NCBI GenBank assembly: GCA_007258455.2 | Contig: VDFB02262731.1 | Coordinates: forward strand, 248,001-312,000 | From: Sequoia sempervirens | Lineage: Eukaryota > Streptophyta > Pinopsida > Cupressales > Cupressaceae | Direction: 5' to 3' | DNA: 64,000 nt | Part shown: positions 1-13,439 of the stretch, piece by piece | How the letters are laid out: each line of letters begins with the position of its first letter | How positions within the stretch are numbered: position 1 is the first letter of the stretch | Notes under the pieces: model-generated | Told to the model about the DNA's origin: nothing | Seen by the model: the letters and a program-made list of their open reading frames with translations, nothing else | Database searches by the model: none | Position numbers and translations under genes: made by a program

Positions 1-2473
1 TGTCATGTTGTCTTTTCAATTTGTTAATGTGTTGTGATAGATGTAGATTGTCTAGGGGAGATGGAACCATAATAGTGTGTATTTGACTATTACAAATTAA
101 ATTTTGGTGTTGTGTGATTGAAGATAGAATCATGCCCATGATTCTATTTGATTGTGATGATTGCATCCTATAAGAGTAATATCATTCTCTATACTTGTTA
201 ACTTCAAAAACTCATTCACCTATGCATGATATTTGGATTTATAATGGTATAGTCTTTTGTGTTGTCTTGATTAACGTATCGCTTTGGTTTCATTTATTAC
301 ATGTTTGATTAAATTTAGAGAATTTGTAGCCCAAATAGATACATGCATCATTTTGCGATTGGTTTTTTTCTCCCCATCATCCTCAACACACTCAAGATAT
401 ATCAATCTAAACATAATTTCTATTTTATTTGTTTGTGTGTTCCAACTGCCATGTCTGAATGTATGTAACACTTTAAGAGGTATTAGAAAACACATCCATT
501 GACACTTATGTGGAAGATCATTTGTTTAATAAGGTGCTTAACCTTGAGTCTCCTAAACTAGCATATAGGCATGAAGTGACAGCTAGAATACGAGTGCACT
601 ATGCAATGGGTATGGTTTGTGTCTGGGTGAGTGTTTTGTTTCTGTAACAATATATGTTACAACACCTCGGGGAAATCTCCCTTGGTCTTGCAGTGCTAGA
701 AGAGAAAGAGGTCTTACCCACCTTAATAATTGGTCCTAAGTTGCCCAACCTGAACATAAGTGTGTGGTAAACTTTCCAAGTTTGACACTCTTGAACTTAG
801 GAGATTATAATACCTTAGGGATTTGGGACCTACAACTCATATCACCAATAATTCCTCTTGAATCCCCCTTGATTACAGATCTTGTGAAGATCCATTTGTC
901 CATGTTGGCCATTTGGGTAGTTGTATATTTATGATGTTTGTATGTTTTTTGTGTTATGCAAATCAATTTCTTAGGAGCCTCCTAGTTCGGGGGTGGACTT
1001 GCTTGCAAGTTCTATGGTTGGGAGGTGAGCTATCCTTGGTCATGTGAGGATCAAATTCTCTATTTGTACAAATCTAAATTTTATTGTGAAGATGAACTTC
1101 ATGAAAGAGGCTTGCTATGTAGTATATTATATCTTTTAAACCCATTGTGAATGGGTAAATGTAATATGAATACTTTAAGTTGAGATTATTAATTTTTTAT
1201 AACGAAGGACTATAAAAAGGAATATTACCTCAATGGTTACTATATATAACATTGATTTAAAATTTGCATTTTTTTTTATATTTTTCTCATTTGAGCAATT
1301 CATTATTATTGAAATATAGGAGAATAATTTTTTCAGCATAATATTTAATTGGTCAACTAAGTTGGTTTGATTTTTGAATATGTCGTTTAAAACTAAGTAT
1401 TAGAGAAACCCTTTAAATTTTATATCTGAATTATGTGTCTATCATTCTGTATGATTAAATCTATAGGATTGCTTTACAACAATGTATTGTTTGAGATGAA
1501 ATACATCAATGTTTGGAGAATAACTTTTAATTGGTCAATTAGGTTGGCCTAATTTTTGTATATATGTTGTTTTGAACTCAGCACTAGAAAAAATATTTAA
1601 ATTTTGGCTCTAAATAATTTCTCTATCATTCTCTATGAATAAATCTAATTGATTGTTTTGCAATATTTTAAAAAGATTATTATGCAGACCTTTAGACCTT
1701 TTTTGTTCATAATAATTACAATTTTTGTAAAAATATTTGTCGGTTTTGTATTACTTTAAGTCTTATTTCTATTCCATATTAGAATTTTAAAAAATATTAT
1801 TGTTTGTTCAAGTTATAATTTAATTTTACTCTAGACTATAATTATGTGATTACAACCTCATTTTGCATGATTAGATTAACTCATTTGCACCATTGAAAAT
1901 ATTTGATATTATTTGAATTTTTTTTAAAATATAAAAAGGTTTCCAAATTTATTCCAACAAATCAATTTTTTATTTATCTCACTATTATTGTATTACACAT
2001 GACCACTATTCTTGGAGTTGTGTCATCCAATAATTTCCATACCTCTTTACACTTGGATTTCATTGAAAATTTTGGTAAAACTTCATTTTTAGTTTATATT
2101 TCATGAAATATTTTGTCAAAAACTTTTCTTGCATGCATATTTAGCATGAAATTACACTTATGTGGCTATACTAATAGCCTTTATACCAAATTTATTTCTA
2201 TATATTTTTGTGGATATCCTCAAATCATATTTCCAATCATAAAATTTGTTGAGTTTAAGGTCCAAATATTTTAATTGATATGCTCCATTGTAGTGTCTTC
2301 TCTTTTGGATTGTTCCTAGGTTGAAAGTGGCATACCATTATGAATGATTGTAGTGCCCTAATTTTTTCTATTGGCGTTCATTATTTTACACATCATTTTA
2401 CATGATTGTTTCTTTGGATTTGAGTATGAACTACCTTGATTTTTACTTTCTTGATCCATGTATGAAATATACA
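1..2473. other. AT-rich spacer without recognisable gene
   Basis: No ORF in this stretch gives a recognisable protein, and open frames are short and conflicting on both strands. I see no LTR end, tRNA or rRNA. The only structure noted is the imperfect direct repeat at about 1313-1670. It may be old, decayed transposon sequence. Confidence 0.6.
1313..1670. repeat. Imperfect direct repeat, two copies about 180 bp apart
   Basis: The segment starting near 1351 (TTGGTCAACTAAGTTGG) recurs near 1531 (TTGGTCAATTAGGTTGG). Both continue with matching stretches, including CTATCATTCT(G/C)TATGA and AAATCTA. The copies differ by many substitutions and small indels, so the duplication is old. Confidence 0.55.
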
Positions 2474-3743
2474 TGTAGACACTGAAAAATGTCCTAAAGG
2501 ATATCATGTACTCGAATTAGGTATACTAACATCATTTCCTCCTCAAACCCATCCTCTTTTCACTTAATTGATTAAATTAGCCTAGCTAATTAATTAATTA
2601 TGTCATTTGCATCTATTAACCTAATTAATTTAATTAGGTTAATTCACTGCCTTGCATACTAACACTTTGTCCTGTTAAATTAAATAAATCAAACTATTTA
2701 ATTTAAATCCCTAAATATTCTTATTTAATTAAATAACCCTAAGTTATTTAATTAAATGTCATTTCACTTTTCCCCCATTCATTAAATCATTTATTCAATG
2801 AATATCATCTAATTATCCTTTTCCCTCACCCATGAGAATATTCCAAAGAATATTCTTTTCTCCCCACTCATTTGAAAAAGGGGAATATTCCTTTTTATAA
2901 CAAACTCACTTAGCTTCATATGCAAGTTAACTCCAAACTTCATGTGCAAGTTAACTTTTGACCTCTTATACAGGTCAAAAGTGTGTTTGTTTGAGGGAAT
3001 GGGAGTTCCCTTGATTAAATCTCATCTTGCATTCTCACCCATTGATGAGAATCCATGATCCACGCCTTCCATTTCCTCCATCCTTGACTGTTGATTATCT
3101 TTTTTGAGATTTCAACCCTCCATTTCTGATTTTCCCTCCTATAAATAAAACACTATTTGGAGACAAATGAATCCATATTTCAAATAACAAACTTATGTTG
3201 TTGAAATCAATCACATTCACACTCATACTTTTCACACATTTATGATATTTTAGTTTAAATTAGTTGCATAATAGCTTAGCTTCCATTAATGGCTTCCATA
3301 ATGCATCCATTTAGCTAATTAGATAACTAGGGTTTGAATATTTTTAGTTTAAATCTCATTTAGATTAGCTTAGCATTTGTATATCTAAATCATTTTAGCA
3401 TAAATCATATTAAACTACCTTGCATCATGCTTATTTAGACAAAAATCATGTTTATATACACATCTCACAACTGTTCCATCAATTTTCTTCAATAAAATTG
3501 ACTAGGGCAAGCTCATTTATCCACGAGATTGGGAAAGGGTCATTGTTTCACATCAACACTTAAGTTTTAGATGGATTAGAGTATAAATTTAAACACTTTC
3601 ATAGTTTAGAATGCTTAGTTTGATGAATGTTTAGTTTAATCTCCATTTGAATGATCTTGTTGAGATTTGACATTAGTGGCTTCATTATGCTTTGATTCTT
3701 CATGGATCAAGCGTAATCGACCCATACTAATCTGTTGATCACA
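2474..3743 (+). repeat. 5' LTR of element A (about 1.27 kb)
   Basis: It starts TGTAGACAC and ends CA (GTTGATCACA) three bases before the primer-binding-like site. Its first 340 bp align with 16137-16475, both containing CTAATTAATTAAT and TTTAATTAAAT tracts. The rest has no partner because the 3' LTR is truncated. Confidence 0.75.
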
Positions 3744-3746
3744 TTC

Positions 3747-3764
3747 TGGCACTAGAAGGAGGGC
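3747..3764 (+). other. Primer binding site of element A
   Basis: The sequence TGGCACTAGAAGGAGGGC lies three bases after the CA end of the 5' LTR, where minus-strand priming by a tRNA is expected. Element B has a close relative, TGATGCTAGAAGGAGGGCC, at the same distance from its LTR. I have not assigned the tRNA. Confidence 0.6.
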
Positions 3765-3826
3765 AAAAATGATCAAATTTAATCAATTTGTATCTCAAAT
3801 TCTGTTCATTTTGATTTTTGTAGGAT

Positions 3827-4120
3827 ACAGCGGCGCCCAAAAGAATTTTAGTGATGCCTTTGCTAGGCATTGCCATATAGCAACACTATTGTCATATGAA
3901 ACAATGACACCTGTTTAATATACCAATGCTAAGTAAAAAAATGGTGACGCTAATACTTTCTAGAGGTATTGAAGATTTATAAATGACGACACTTGACCAA
4001 ATAGTGACTCTATCATCATCACTTTTTTCTCTACAGAGCGACACCCAAGTTCACCAAGACACCCTAGTTCACTAGAGTGATGCTATCGTGAATAGTGATG
4101 CCCAAGTCTAGTAAGAAATT
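3827..4120. repeat. Element A leader with repeated AGTGAYGC-type motifs
   Basis: The stretch holds several close variants of one short motif: AGTGATGCC, GGTGACGCTAA, ATGACGACAC, AGCGACACCC, AGTGATGCTA, AGTGATGCCC. Related motifs in the opposite orientation occur at 15290-15520, upstream of the antisense PMD pseudogene. GCCATATAGCAACACTATT here resembles the minus-strand sequence ACCATAAATAGCAACACTATT there. Confidence 0.45.
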
Positions 4121-4535
4121 TGAGAATTGTTTTTAAGTATGTGTTCTAATTTTTTTGCTTCATTAGACTACTAACATGCCTCTAACATTGTTCTAGTTTT
4201 TAGGATAACTGGGTTTTGTAGGTTGGATGTTAAAGTTTGAAGTGAAGAAGCATTCTCATCTTTGAAATCTTATGATTGTAACAAGCGTTTAACGCTTTGG
4301 GAAAATTATAACCCAATTTCTTATGCTTTTTCTTTTATGCTCTAGTACCTCACTAATTTTCATTTGGGTTTAAAAAGAATGCTCAAATGGGCTAAAATTG
4401 AACCCTCATCTCATCATTGTCTTTTGGGTTTTAAAATTGAACAAGGCAACTTAACATTTCATTTGGTGCATAAAATGAATTCATATTATCTTTAGAGGGT
4501 AAAATGAATGAGTGCTTGCTTTTATGTGACACACT

Positions 4536-4685
4536 TGTGGTGCGTATCCAATCCCCTTGTGCTTTGTGCGATCTTGGGTGAAGAGAAACACTCCAAGTGT
4601 ACTTCATTGTTTGCATGCACTTATAGTACGTATTCAATCCCCTTGCACTTCATGTGATCTTGGGTGAAGATAAATACTTAAGTAC
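4536..4685. repeat. Two-copy tandem repeat, about 87 bp
   Basis: TGCGTATCCAATCCCCTTG with CGATCTTGGGTGAAGA recurs 87 bp on as TACGTATTCAATCCCCTTG with TGATCTTGGGTGAAGA. The repeat lies in the non-coding leader of element A. Confidence 0.6.
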
Positions 4686-5689
4686 ACCTTTATGCTTTGT
4701 GTCACCCTTAAGAGAGGAATTTCTATGAGACTCACCCCACAATGGGAAACTCATAGGCAAGTTCTTGCAAGCACGTTTATCGGCGGGCTATATTAAAGGT
4801 TGGGAAATCATGAGAAAGTACCTTCTTTCTTGATTGTATAACATACTACACCTAGTACCATGCAGTAAGTGGATTGGGAATGATAGTAAGAGTTTTAAGT
4901 CACAAAGCGGGTGTGTATATAGCTGGGTGTTCTCGATTTGTTACTAAGAACCAAATTGTTTAGTTGCCAAAAATCCTTAATGCTTGTTGGTGCAAGAACG
5001 GTCATTCTAAAACTGCCCCACATTTGTATTATTCATTGTTGAAATAGAAAAATCCTTAGGATCTTAGGATCTTTAGGATTTTGAGATTTGGTGGTCCCAA
5101 GAAGTGTGTGTCGTGGAGGGGAGCTAGTGCCACCGAATCTCTAACTATGCACATTGTCTTAGTGTTTGGAGAAATCTGAGTGGGGACTCAACAAGTATGG
5201 CCATTTCAACCTAGGATTGTAAATGCTTGAGAGTTAGTTTAATACTTTTCTTGGTTCCAAAACATTACAAACAAACATTCACAATTTTCCTCAAAATTTC
5301 AAACCCTTTAGTTGAAGTATGGATACCTTTTGAAATAGTCTTGATATTAATGCTTGTCCTAAGGATTTCTCTCCTTAGAGATTTCTAAATATCTTGACTT
5401 ATATCTCAATCCATATTTTTGAAAGTTAACATAAGAAACTATGCCTTGAACTTCATCATTTTCACGAAATGGACATTGTGAAATTTTATGATGTTTTTGA
5501 CATAGACATTTAGTTTGAACTTAATCAAGGAAAGTTTTCGTGGTAAAAATAAACTCACTTAAGAAAGATAAATTTACAAAATTGAACCCCACATGACCAT
5601 TTGACATTTGATCACTTTGATTGAACTCAACCTTACACCCGTTACCATACAAGGAAAAACTTGTAAAACATTAAGTCCAAATTCTATTG

Positions 5690-5800
5690 TCCAAATCATT
5701 GAGTTGCATTACCACAAGTCATTGAGTTCTATTGTAAAAATCATTGGGTCCTATTTCCAAAATTATTTGAGTTCTATTTTACCAAAATCATTGAGTCCTT
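5690..5800. repeat. Minisatellite built on ATCATTGAGTYCTATT
   Basis: Four to five degenerate units of about 27 bp carry the core AAATCATTGAGTTCTATT. The repeat is in the element A leader and I see no coding role. Confidence 0.5.
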
Positions 5801-6337
5801 AGGGTTTGATCACTTTAGGTATAACATGTTTCTCACTACCTTGATCTTTGAAAACAAAGGTTTACTCTAGGTCAACATTGTGTCAAGCATTTCATCCACC
5901 CCTTCATCAAAACTCACCTTCACTTCACCAAACTTTGCAAAAATTTTGAACACACCAACACTTTTGGACTTGAACTTCAATCAACCTAACCCCTAACTTA
6001 GATACTTTTGTATGTGAAATGAATCCTTTTCCATGCAATTGGTTAAGTTAGTTATCATCTTTGAACTAGTTTATCTTGAAGGTCACGAGTCTACCCTAAA
6101 GATTTCCAAGTTCATAAACATCCTTTATCCTAACATCAAAACATCAAACTCAAAGTCAAAAGTGTTGTCCCAAAATGTTTGCAAAGATCACTTTCCACAT
6201 CATCCACCTCTTCATCCCCCATTATCATCATTTATCCAAAAAAACTTAGAGCATCCCTTCTACCTATATTTGAGTCAACTAGAGAGTTCAAACATTATAA
6301 ATCTTAACATAACTCTCCCATACGTGACCCAAAATTT

Positions 6338-8035
6338 ATGGTAAAGACAAGATCACAACACAAGAGAATCATGGAGAAAACCAAAGTCACATTCACCTCA
6401 AGTGATCCCAATCCTCAAGAATTTGATCCAAGAAGTCAAGCTACCCCGTCACAACAACCCCCGTCTCCATCAAGGCCATATGACATAGAAGATGTCACTA
6501 ACAATCCATTTGGACTTACTAAGGAAGAAATCATGGAGTACAAACAAGAACATCAAGCCTTAGAAAACGTGGCTCCAATTTCCCCATCTTTTGTTGTGCA
6601 ATCATTGACACAAGGATTTACTTCATCTATGATTCAAACAACTCCATCCCTTGTGCCAAGTAAACCCTTAACATCTAGTCTTACAACTCAGCTAGGAACC
6701 AACCTTGGTCTCACTTCATGTCTAGGAAAAAAACAACTTTGGGTATTCACAAAATGACCATTCCATTAACCACCAACCTTCTCAAAAACACAAGTTGGAC
6801 ACCAACCTTTTCCAAACCACTTACATTCCATTATACTACAACAACCTTGACATTTATAGCACAACCATCTTCATCCATCATCACAAATACCCAAAGTATG
6901 CCTAATGATACACAAGGTAATGTGAACCAAGTGCCTCAAGTAGGAAAACAAGGGAAAGTTAACACTCTCACACAAAGTCAACCTTTGAAAAGTGGTTCCA
7001 ACAACCCCATTGATACATCAAATAAGTGGTTACCCAAGCTACTCAAGTCAATCCACCATCCACATCAAACCCATCTATCATCAACCCAAATCAAAATAAC
7101 ACCTTGGTTACAAATCCCATCAACTAAGGTAATACATTGATCCCACCTCAAATACAACAAGGGAACCCCCTACCCTTCGGTCGAGGGAACCCTTTCAATT
7201 AGTTACAAGGTATGAATGTGCCATTACCATCACAATACCAAATGGAACCAACATCATCCTTCCCATTGGTCCCCCACATCATACAAAATCAAATGGGACC
7301 TCAAACTTAGATTCCTCCACCTCAATCCACTATCTTACAAGGAATATCAAACCAAGGGAACCCCAAACCTCTCATCAACAACCCACAACCCATGCAAAAA
7401 ATAAACACCCAAAACCCATCATAGATGTCTCAAAAATCAAACAATCCTACATTGCAAAGACATGCCTTAGAGCACAATAGGATTATTAGCAAGCCATCCA
7501 AAAACAACAACAAGAAGAAGTAGCCTTAGTGGCACAACGAAACCAAGCAACCTTGGTAGCACAACAACAACATCAAGCAACCTTAGCAACACAACAAAAA
7601 CAACAAGCAAACTTAGTAGCACAACAACAACAACAACAATATCAAGCAACCTTAGCAACACAACAACAAAAACAAAAACAACAAAAGCAAGTAGCCTTAG
7701 TAGTGCACCAACAACAAAAAGCTCAACAAGGTGCCTTAGCTATGCAACAACAAGCTCAACAACAACAACAAGCCCAACAACAAGAATTGCTTTCTCAACA
7801 ATATGCCCAATGACAACTGCTCACACAATAACAACAACATAGTTTGTACTATAATCATCAACAAAACATCACCAATACGAACATGTTAGGAACATATACG
7901 CCTCCACCACCATCACCTTCACAATATCCTACACCACCATACACACCATACAATACCCCATCATATCAAAATCCCATGTATAATCCATTTTCCATCCCAC
8001 AATATGCAACATATGTTCCTCCACCAAACCCATAA
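6338..8035 (+). pseudogene. Element A gag leader region, Pro/Ser-rich then Gln-rich, frameshifted
   Basis: An open frame starts at 6338 (MVKTRSQHKR) and runs 139 codons, and the similar composition continues through other frames to about 8035. The content is low complexity. It is Thr/Ser/Pro-rich to about 7400, then Gln-rich with recurring (Q)nATLATQQ and (Q)nANLVAQQ units at 7500-7820, then Pro/Tyr-rich. It sits just upstream of the gag domain and probably formed the N-terminal extension of the same protein. At least two frame changes and several stops separate the parts, so it is not functional. No known domain is seen in this part. Confidence 0.5.
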
Positions 8036-8155
8036 GGTGATGTAGCCTCACAACTTAAAGCATTAACACAAGAAATGTAGGATATCTGGATGGGAAAGAA
8101 AAAGAAGCCCCATACATAGAGTCTATGTCCATATCCATTCGATCAAAATATCACA

Positions 8156-8968
8156 ATGGTACCATTCCCTCCCAGTTTTGAAATCCCCACATTTGATAAA
8201 GATAAGGGGATAGGAAATCCTATGGATCACATCAAAGAATGCAATGTCGTGTGCATGGAGGTGGCCTATAATTATTCCTACTTAATGCGCCTTTTCCCAT
8301 GAAGTTTAACAGGTCCTACCATGGATTGGTTTTCACAGTTACCTCCAAGCATCAAAACCTTCCAAGAAATCATCGATAGATTCATAGATCACTTCTCCTC
8401 CAATCTTGACATGGATGTGAGCTTAAAAGAGTTATACACACTCAAGAAGAACAAAGGAGAACCCTTCGCTAACTTCCTACAAAGGTGGAGGCAAAGAGAA
8501 AGTAAAAGCAAGTGGCCCATTCTTGATGAGCAACAAGTGGGGATTGTTATAGAAAATGTTGATCCAAATCTATCCTTCCACTTGAAGATGCAATGTATCA
8601 GGTCACTTATGATGAGCTTTTCCCTAGATCCCTTAACATTGAGAGAGCCCTAATATCACAGGGAAACACACAAGTATATAGAGACAATCACCCATCCACT
8701 AGTTTTAATGACAAGCCCTATTATTGGGCCAAGAACAAAATATTACTAGTGATGGTTTTGTTGATGCAAAGGTGGTATTAACTACTCGTAGACAAGAAAA
8801 TACCCAAACCATGAACACAAAACAACCATACATGTCACCGTCAAACAATCAAACAAAAATAAACGCTGCAAATGCTCAACGGGGAAACAAAGAACAAACA
8901 ATGCTCCCAAGTGAAAAACCACTCAGGGGAAACTATGGAGGATGTGTTGAAGCAGTTGATATAGTCTA
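8156..8968 (+). pseudogene. Element A retrotransposon gag domain, broken
   Basis: Gag assembles the virus-like particle that carries the retrotransposon RNA. The frame from 8156 reads FPPSFEIPTFDKDKG, then DHIKEC, then after a TGA at 8300 MDWFSQLPPSIKTFQE, RFIDHFSS, LYTLKKNKGEPFANFLQRW. This is the layout of the plant retrotransposon gag family (ThW-x-LP, then F-x-F, then the K-x-GES-like LxxFxxRW block). The TGA falls where Arg is expected (CGA to TGA). After about 8650 the frame shifts and similarity fades. No CCHC zinc knuckle was found downstream. Confidence 0.7.
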
Positions 8969-9189
8969 ACCTTATCACACTCCCAAATTTTTCAAACTAT
9001 CAAGAGCCACAATTCAAACCTCATAGCTATAGAGATGATCATTTTTGCAAATTTCACTAATACAAAGGTCATAACACACAATTTAACTATTTTAGACTCA
9101 AACATCTAATAGAAGATATTATTGAACAAGGAGACATTCACGTTGATCAAAAATATGGGAATGAAAATCTAAAAATTTACACAAACCTT

Positions 9190-9980
9190 ATGCCAAATTA
9201 TACAAAAGCAAAAGATTTAGGAAAGTCCTCAACCTCAAAAAATGTAAATAATACCCATGATACCATGATGGGACATATTTATTTATCACAACATGAGGAA
9301 TCAGACACACATCAAGATATTGTTTTAAAACAAAGTTCAAAACCATCAATAGTGTTTAGCAACATTTTATACCGTAATGACATAAAGTGGATATCAGATT
9401 ATGATATCTCTCAAACATATGAATCCATGATTCGGCATGTTGAAGAAGTTCCAAACGAGCAAGAAATATCCCTTATTTCATGCATACCCACAAAATGTAT
9501 TGAAGAGTCTTTTACTGATGAAATATCATCCACCCAAGGATCATGTCAAGAGGAGGCTCCTGAGGATAATGAAAGAAACTCTAAATCAAGTCAAGATCAA
9601 GAACTCATATCCCCAGAGTTTCACCAAGAGCTAGAAGGGACATCTTCCAAATCATTTTAAACTCCAAAGATGTCCCCAATATCACCCCTGAGATGTTTAT
9701 TTTTGACAGACATATAGACATTCTTTATTCAAAACATGAGTCTCCCACTCTTGATATTCCTACACAAGAGCAAGCAACGATCAAGATTCTTGATTCTTAC
9801 GGTGATTGTGCATCATCAAATGTATCTTTTGAAGCAATATCAATAATTAACAATGTCATAGAATCAAAGAAAATAGTTCATATTCCTGAACATCAGGAAC
9901 CCATAGCAATATCATGTGTTCACAACAATCATATTCAATGGCTATGGATCAGAGGATACATTATTAGGGAAAAGGATTAG
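9190..9980 (+). pseudogene. Unrecognised acidic ORFs of element A
   Basis: A 156-codon frame (9190-9660) and a 95-codon frame (9693-9980) follow gag where pol would normally start. The first is rich in Ser, Glu and Gln with no signal peptide or membrane segment. The second is also acidic. I find no DSG/DTG protease motif and no reverse transcriptase motif. They may be remnants of a single non-pol ORF carried by this element. Function unknown. Confidence 0.35.
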
Positions 9981-10286
9981 GTATTGATAATACCTTCACA
10001 AAACCGGGGAAAATCTTGTTTGCAAAAAAATTAACAAATGGGGCATGAAGGATTCTTATGATGAAAATGCAGTCAATGCTACAACTAGTCGTATCATGAG
10101 TTGGCATTCACCCATCATATCATATGCAAATTGGGACCAATGCAAAAAGAATAATTCCTATCAAAGCAAGGTGAAGATCATCAAAAAAACAAAGTAGTAA
10201 ATAAAAAAGGACATGTCAAGTACAAATGGATACCAAATAAAAATAAAGAAAATTATCCCTCAAAAACTCCATTATTCAAAGAAAAT

Positions 10287-10577
10287 ATGGGTAAAAATAA
10301 AAAAGGGAAATGTATCCATCAAAAGAGTCCTCAAATACAAAAGCAAGCTTCTCAAGAAAGGAACAAAGTATATCTAGCGGTTGGTCCTAATTCCATGAAA
10401 ACCTCCATCCCCATCCATCATCGCTCATCTTCCCAAGTTTGGAGAGTCAAAGGTTCCAAACTATTGACCAATCCATCTCATATTCCTTCATGCATGACAC
10501 TATACACTCCATTCAAAATATCCAATTCTCACATTGACTGTGTGTTGGAAGCTACCCTTCATCATAAGGATTTGTGA
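10287..10577 (+). other. Lys-rich 96-codon ORF, unrecognised
   Basis: The frame begins MGKNKKGK and is basic, then Ser/His-rich. It has no family I recognise and is flanked by stops. It may be decayed element A sequence rather than a gene. Confidence 0.2.
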
Positions 10578-10759
10578 AGGCACTTTATCGTGATGTGCAC
10601 ACATAGACAAGGTTAATTTTGGTATCCACAAGGCAAATCAGTGTTCTTCAAGGTTGCATTCAAGTGATCGTATCTTAGAAAAGTATCTTATTTAGGAAAG
10701 ATATCATTGGAACGTTATAATAGTGGCCTCTACATCAGTACCACTAGGTGGTTCAACAT

Positions 10760-10910
10760 GAGGATAAAATTTCCAAAAAGTAAAAAAAATAAAAAAATAA
10801 GAAAATAGTAAAAATAAAAATCATCCTCTAGTGAAAACCACTACGGTGGCACTTTGGGAAAGTACTATGATGAAAACCTGGAAAACAAGCGTCATGAGTA
10901 GAATTGAGAA
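10760..10910 (+). other. Post-pol non-coding segment shared with element C
   Basis: An A-rich run leads into ATCATCCTCTAGTGAAAACC, then GGTGGCACTTTGGGAAAGTA. The same order occurs at 33390-33500 after the integrase tail of element C (ATTATCCTCTAGTGAAACC, then GGTGCCTTGGGCAAGTA). In C this follows the integrase stop, which suggests element A once had a pol gene ending just before this point. Confidence 0.5.
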
Positions 10911-11279
10911 TCTATATGATCCTTCTCAGACAAAAGCATCTCATCCAATGATAAATCCAATTTTCTCGCCATCCATCCAATCTATATTTATCCAAATATT
11001 CCATTTTATTTTGATCTTGACAAAGATTCGCTGTATGCCTCAACTCTACTCATGGAAATTTTTTAATAGGATCTTTACCATTTTATCTCATGAAGTCCCA
11101 TAGCCCATATATAGCATGATAAAACTTTGTCAAACTCTTCACATATACATTACCTATCTTGGTTATCCATTGCATTATGAAGAATTGCTAGACACCGGGG
11201 TCAAGTTATTGCACTCTTTGTTTCAAATAACTCTTGATCCATGTCTTATATCTCATAGCATGACATCAACATAGTGATC

Positions 11280-12000
11280 TAGGTATTTTTTGCCTAAAAT
11301 TTTATCAAAAATCCCAAAAACATTCATCAAAAAATCCAAAAACATCAAAATATTGTAAAACTAAGATCCAAGAACATTCAAAAAATTGTAAAGTAAAAAA
11401 TACAACACATCTGAAACATATCAAAACCCTAAAAAGGTCAAACATCGAAAATCCAAAAATAGTACCCTATTGTCAAACTATGGGTCTCTGAGCTTGAATG
11501 TAGGCAAGACCATCATTGATGTGCCCCTAAGACACCTTAGGTCAGTCCTTTAGGAGTCTATCATAATAAACTAGCAATCCATCAACTGTTAATATCTCAT
11601 CGTTAATAAGTCGAGTAAGTCGAACTACGTGGTCTCTACGTATATAATGTAGGAAAGGATTATCTTTGATGAAACCCCAAGGCCCCTAGGATAGGTCTTT
11701 TAGGTTAGGTTCTTGGTTGAAACTCTCAAAAAATCCCAAAACATTCGAATATCAAAAAAACCTTAAACATTCATATATCAAAAATCCTAAATCATTTGAA
11801 AATTGAAAATCCCAAAACATCAGAAAACATTCAAAAGACCTAAAAAACCTCAAATATCTTAGAGAAAACCAAAAACAACCTCAAATAATAAAAAACTTAA
11901 ACATCCCCATAAACTTGCAAAAAGACCAAAAACAACCTCAAAACATTTTTTTTGAAAATTCCAAAAACATTGAAATATTCCAAAAAGACCAAAACCACCC
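11280..12000. repeat. A-rich degenerate repeat (AAAAACATY-type)
   Basis: Short units such as CAAAAACATCAAAA, CCCAAAACAT and AAAAACCTCAAA recur many times without a fixed period. No coding potential is seen. Confidence 0.45.
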
Positions 12001-12879
12001 ATCCCATTTCACTTTCACCCACAATAAACCTTCACCCATAATAAATCAATTGTCACCTTCATACTTTGGCAAAGAAAATAGAAAACAAGTGTAGCAATTC
12101 ATAAAGTGAGAACCTAAGTGTCAAAATCTAAAGTCTAAATCATAGGTAAATGTGTTAGTGAAGTTTGTATTAATGACTTATCATAAACATGATCCTAATC
12201 AAACCACTTGATCAACATGTCCTAGGATGTATCCTTCCTATGATGGATATCAGTATCATACATCACCTTAGCTAAATTAAACTGGCAAGAGATATATAGA
12301 TAACACTGATTGTTTGTCTTTGATCTTTTCTTATGATTTATCTTAATGACCCATTTCGAGGACCTCTTGATGATGTCTATCAAAAAAAATTAGAGAGAAA
12401 GGAATGGGGCATTGATCATTATTTTTCATTTTCTGTATTTGTGGGTATTCTTGTAAAATAATTTTGGCACACACTTGTTTAGTTGTGAGTAGGGAAATTA
12501 TTTGGAGTACATTGTTGACTATTGTGTATGCTTTGGTCTAATATATTATGAACTACTAAACTACATTCCAATGAGGTTTCTATATGTCAAGGTGTGAACA
12601 AGAACTATCCTATCTGTTTGCAGAGTCAAAGTCCATTACAATAGATACAACACCATCCTGGTTATTGATACCTTGATGTATCATGTCTATGTGTTATATC
12701 TAACAATAAGGAACGAAAAAAATCCCAATCCCAAGATATGAGAAAATAATCACCATCATGCATTTCTCAGCACCATCTCTAATAAAGTCTCGGTGGATCA
12801 TATAATTGTTGGATATTTTGAGGTAATCATCAAAATCAATGGTTGAATCATCTTGTTTCTTCTATTTTATTTCCATGCT

Positions 12880-13330
12880 AACCTGGTATCATGATAGTCA
12901 ACAAAAACATCATCAATGCATCCATCCTGCATCCACAAAATCATCAGCATACATACATCTCAAATAATCATAGCATATCATAAAACATGCATCTTGCATC
13001 ATCATTATCATTTAAGTTACGATGAATAATATAGATTTGTTATTCTAGGCATCTTAAATCGTTGCATCACATATCATAAACATACATTGCATTATCATAT
13101 CATAAGCATAAATATCTGAATTATCCATCCATACATCCACATGCATACATCAATACATTAAAAAAATGCATAAGAAAATACATAAAAAAATGCATCCATT
13201 CATTACATTGCATCCATACATGATCATAAGCATATCACATCATCCATACATTTATAAAGCACGAAATAAAGAGAACACATCACATCATAAATCTGTATCA
13301 TCTCATATATATCAAAAAATAACTGTCGTG
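12880..13330. repeat. CAT/ACATC-rich low-complexity stretch
   Basis: Units such as CATCCATACAT, CATACATCC and CATAAGCATA recur throughout. The stretch lies 3' of the antisense PMD pseudogene. It is non-coding on both strands apart from chance frames. Confidence 0.45.
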
Positions 13331-13439
13331 GTACAATATCTAAATTAGTGTACGTATGTCCATAAAAAATACAATATCCACAAGGCTATCAAAAATAAGC
13401 CTAGGAATGTATATCTATGTAAAGAATCGAGCAATAATA

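Noticed and set aside
9190..10577. Envelope-like gene in element A after gag
   Set aside because: No signal peptide, membrane anchor or envelope-like motif is visible. The ORFs are acidic or Lys-rich and unrecognised.
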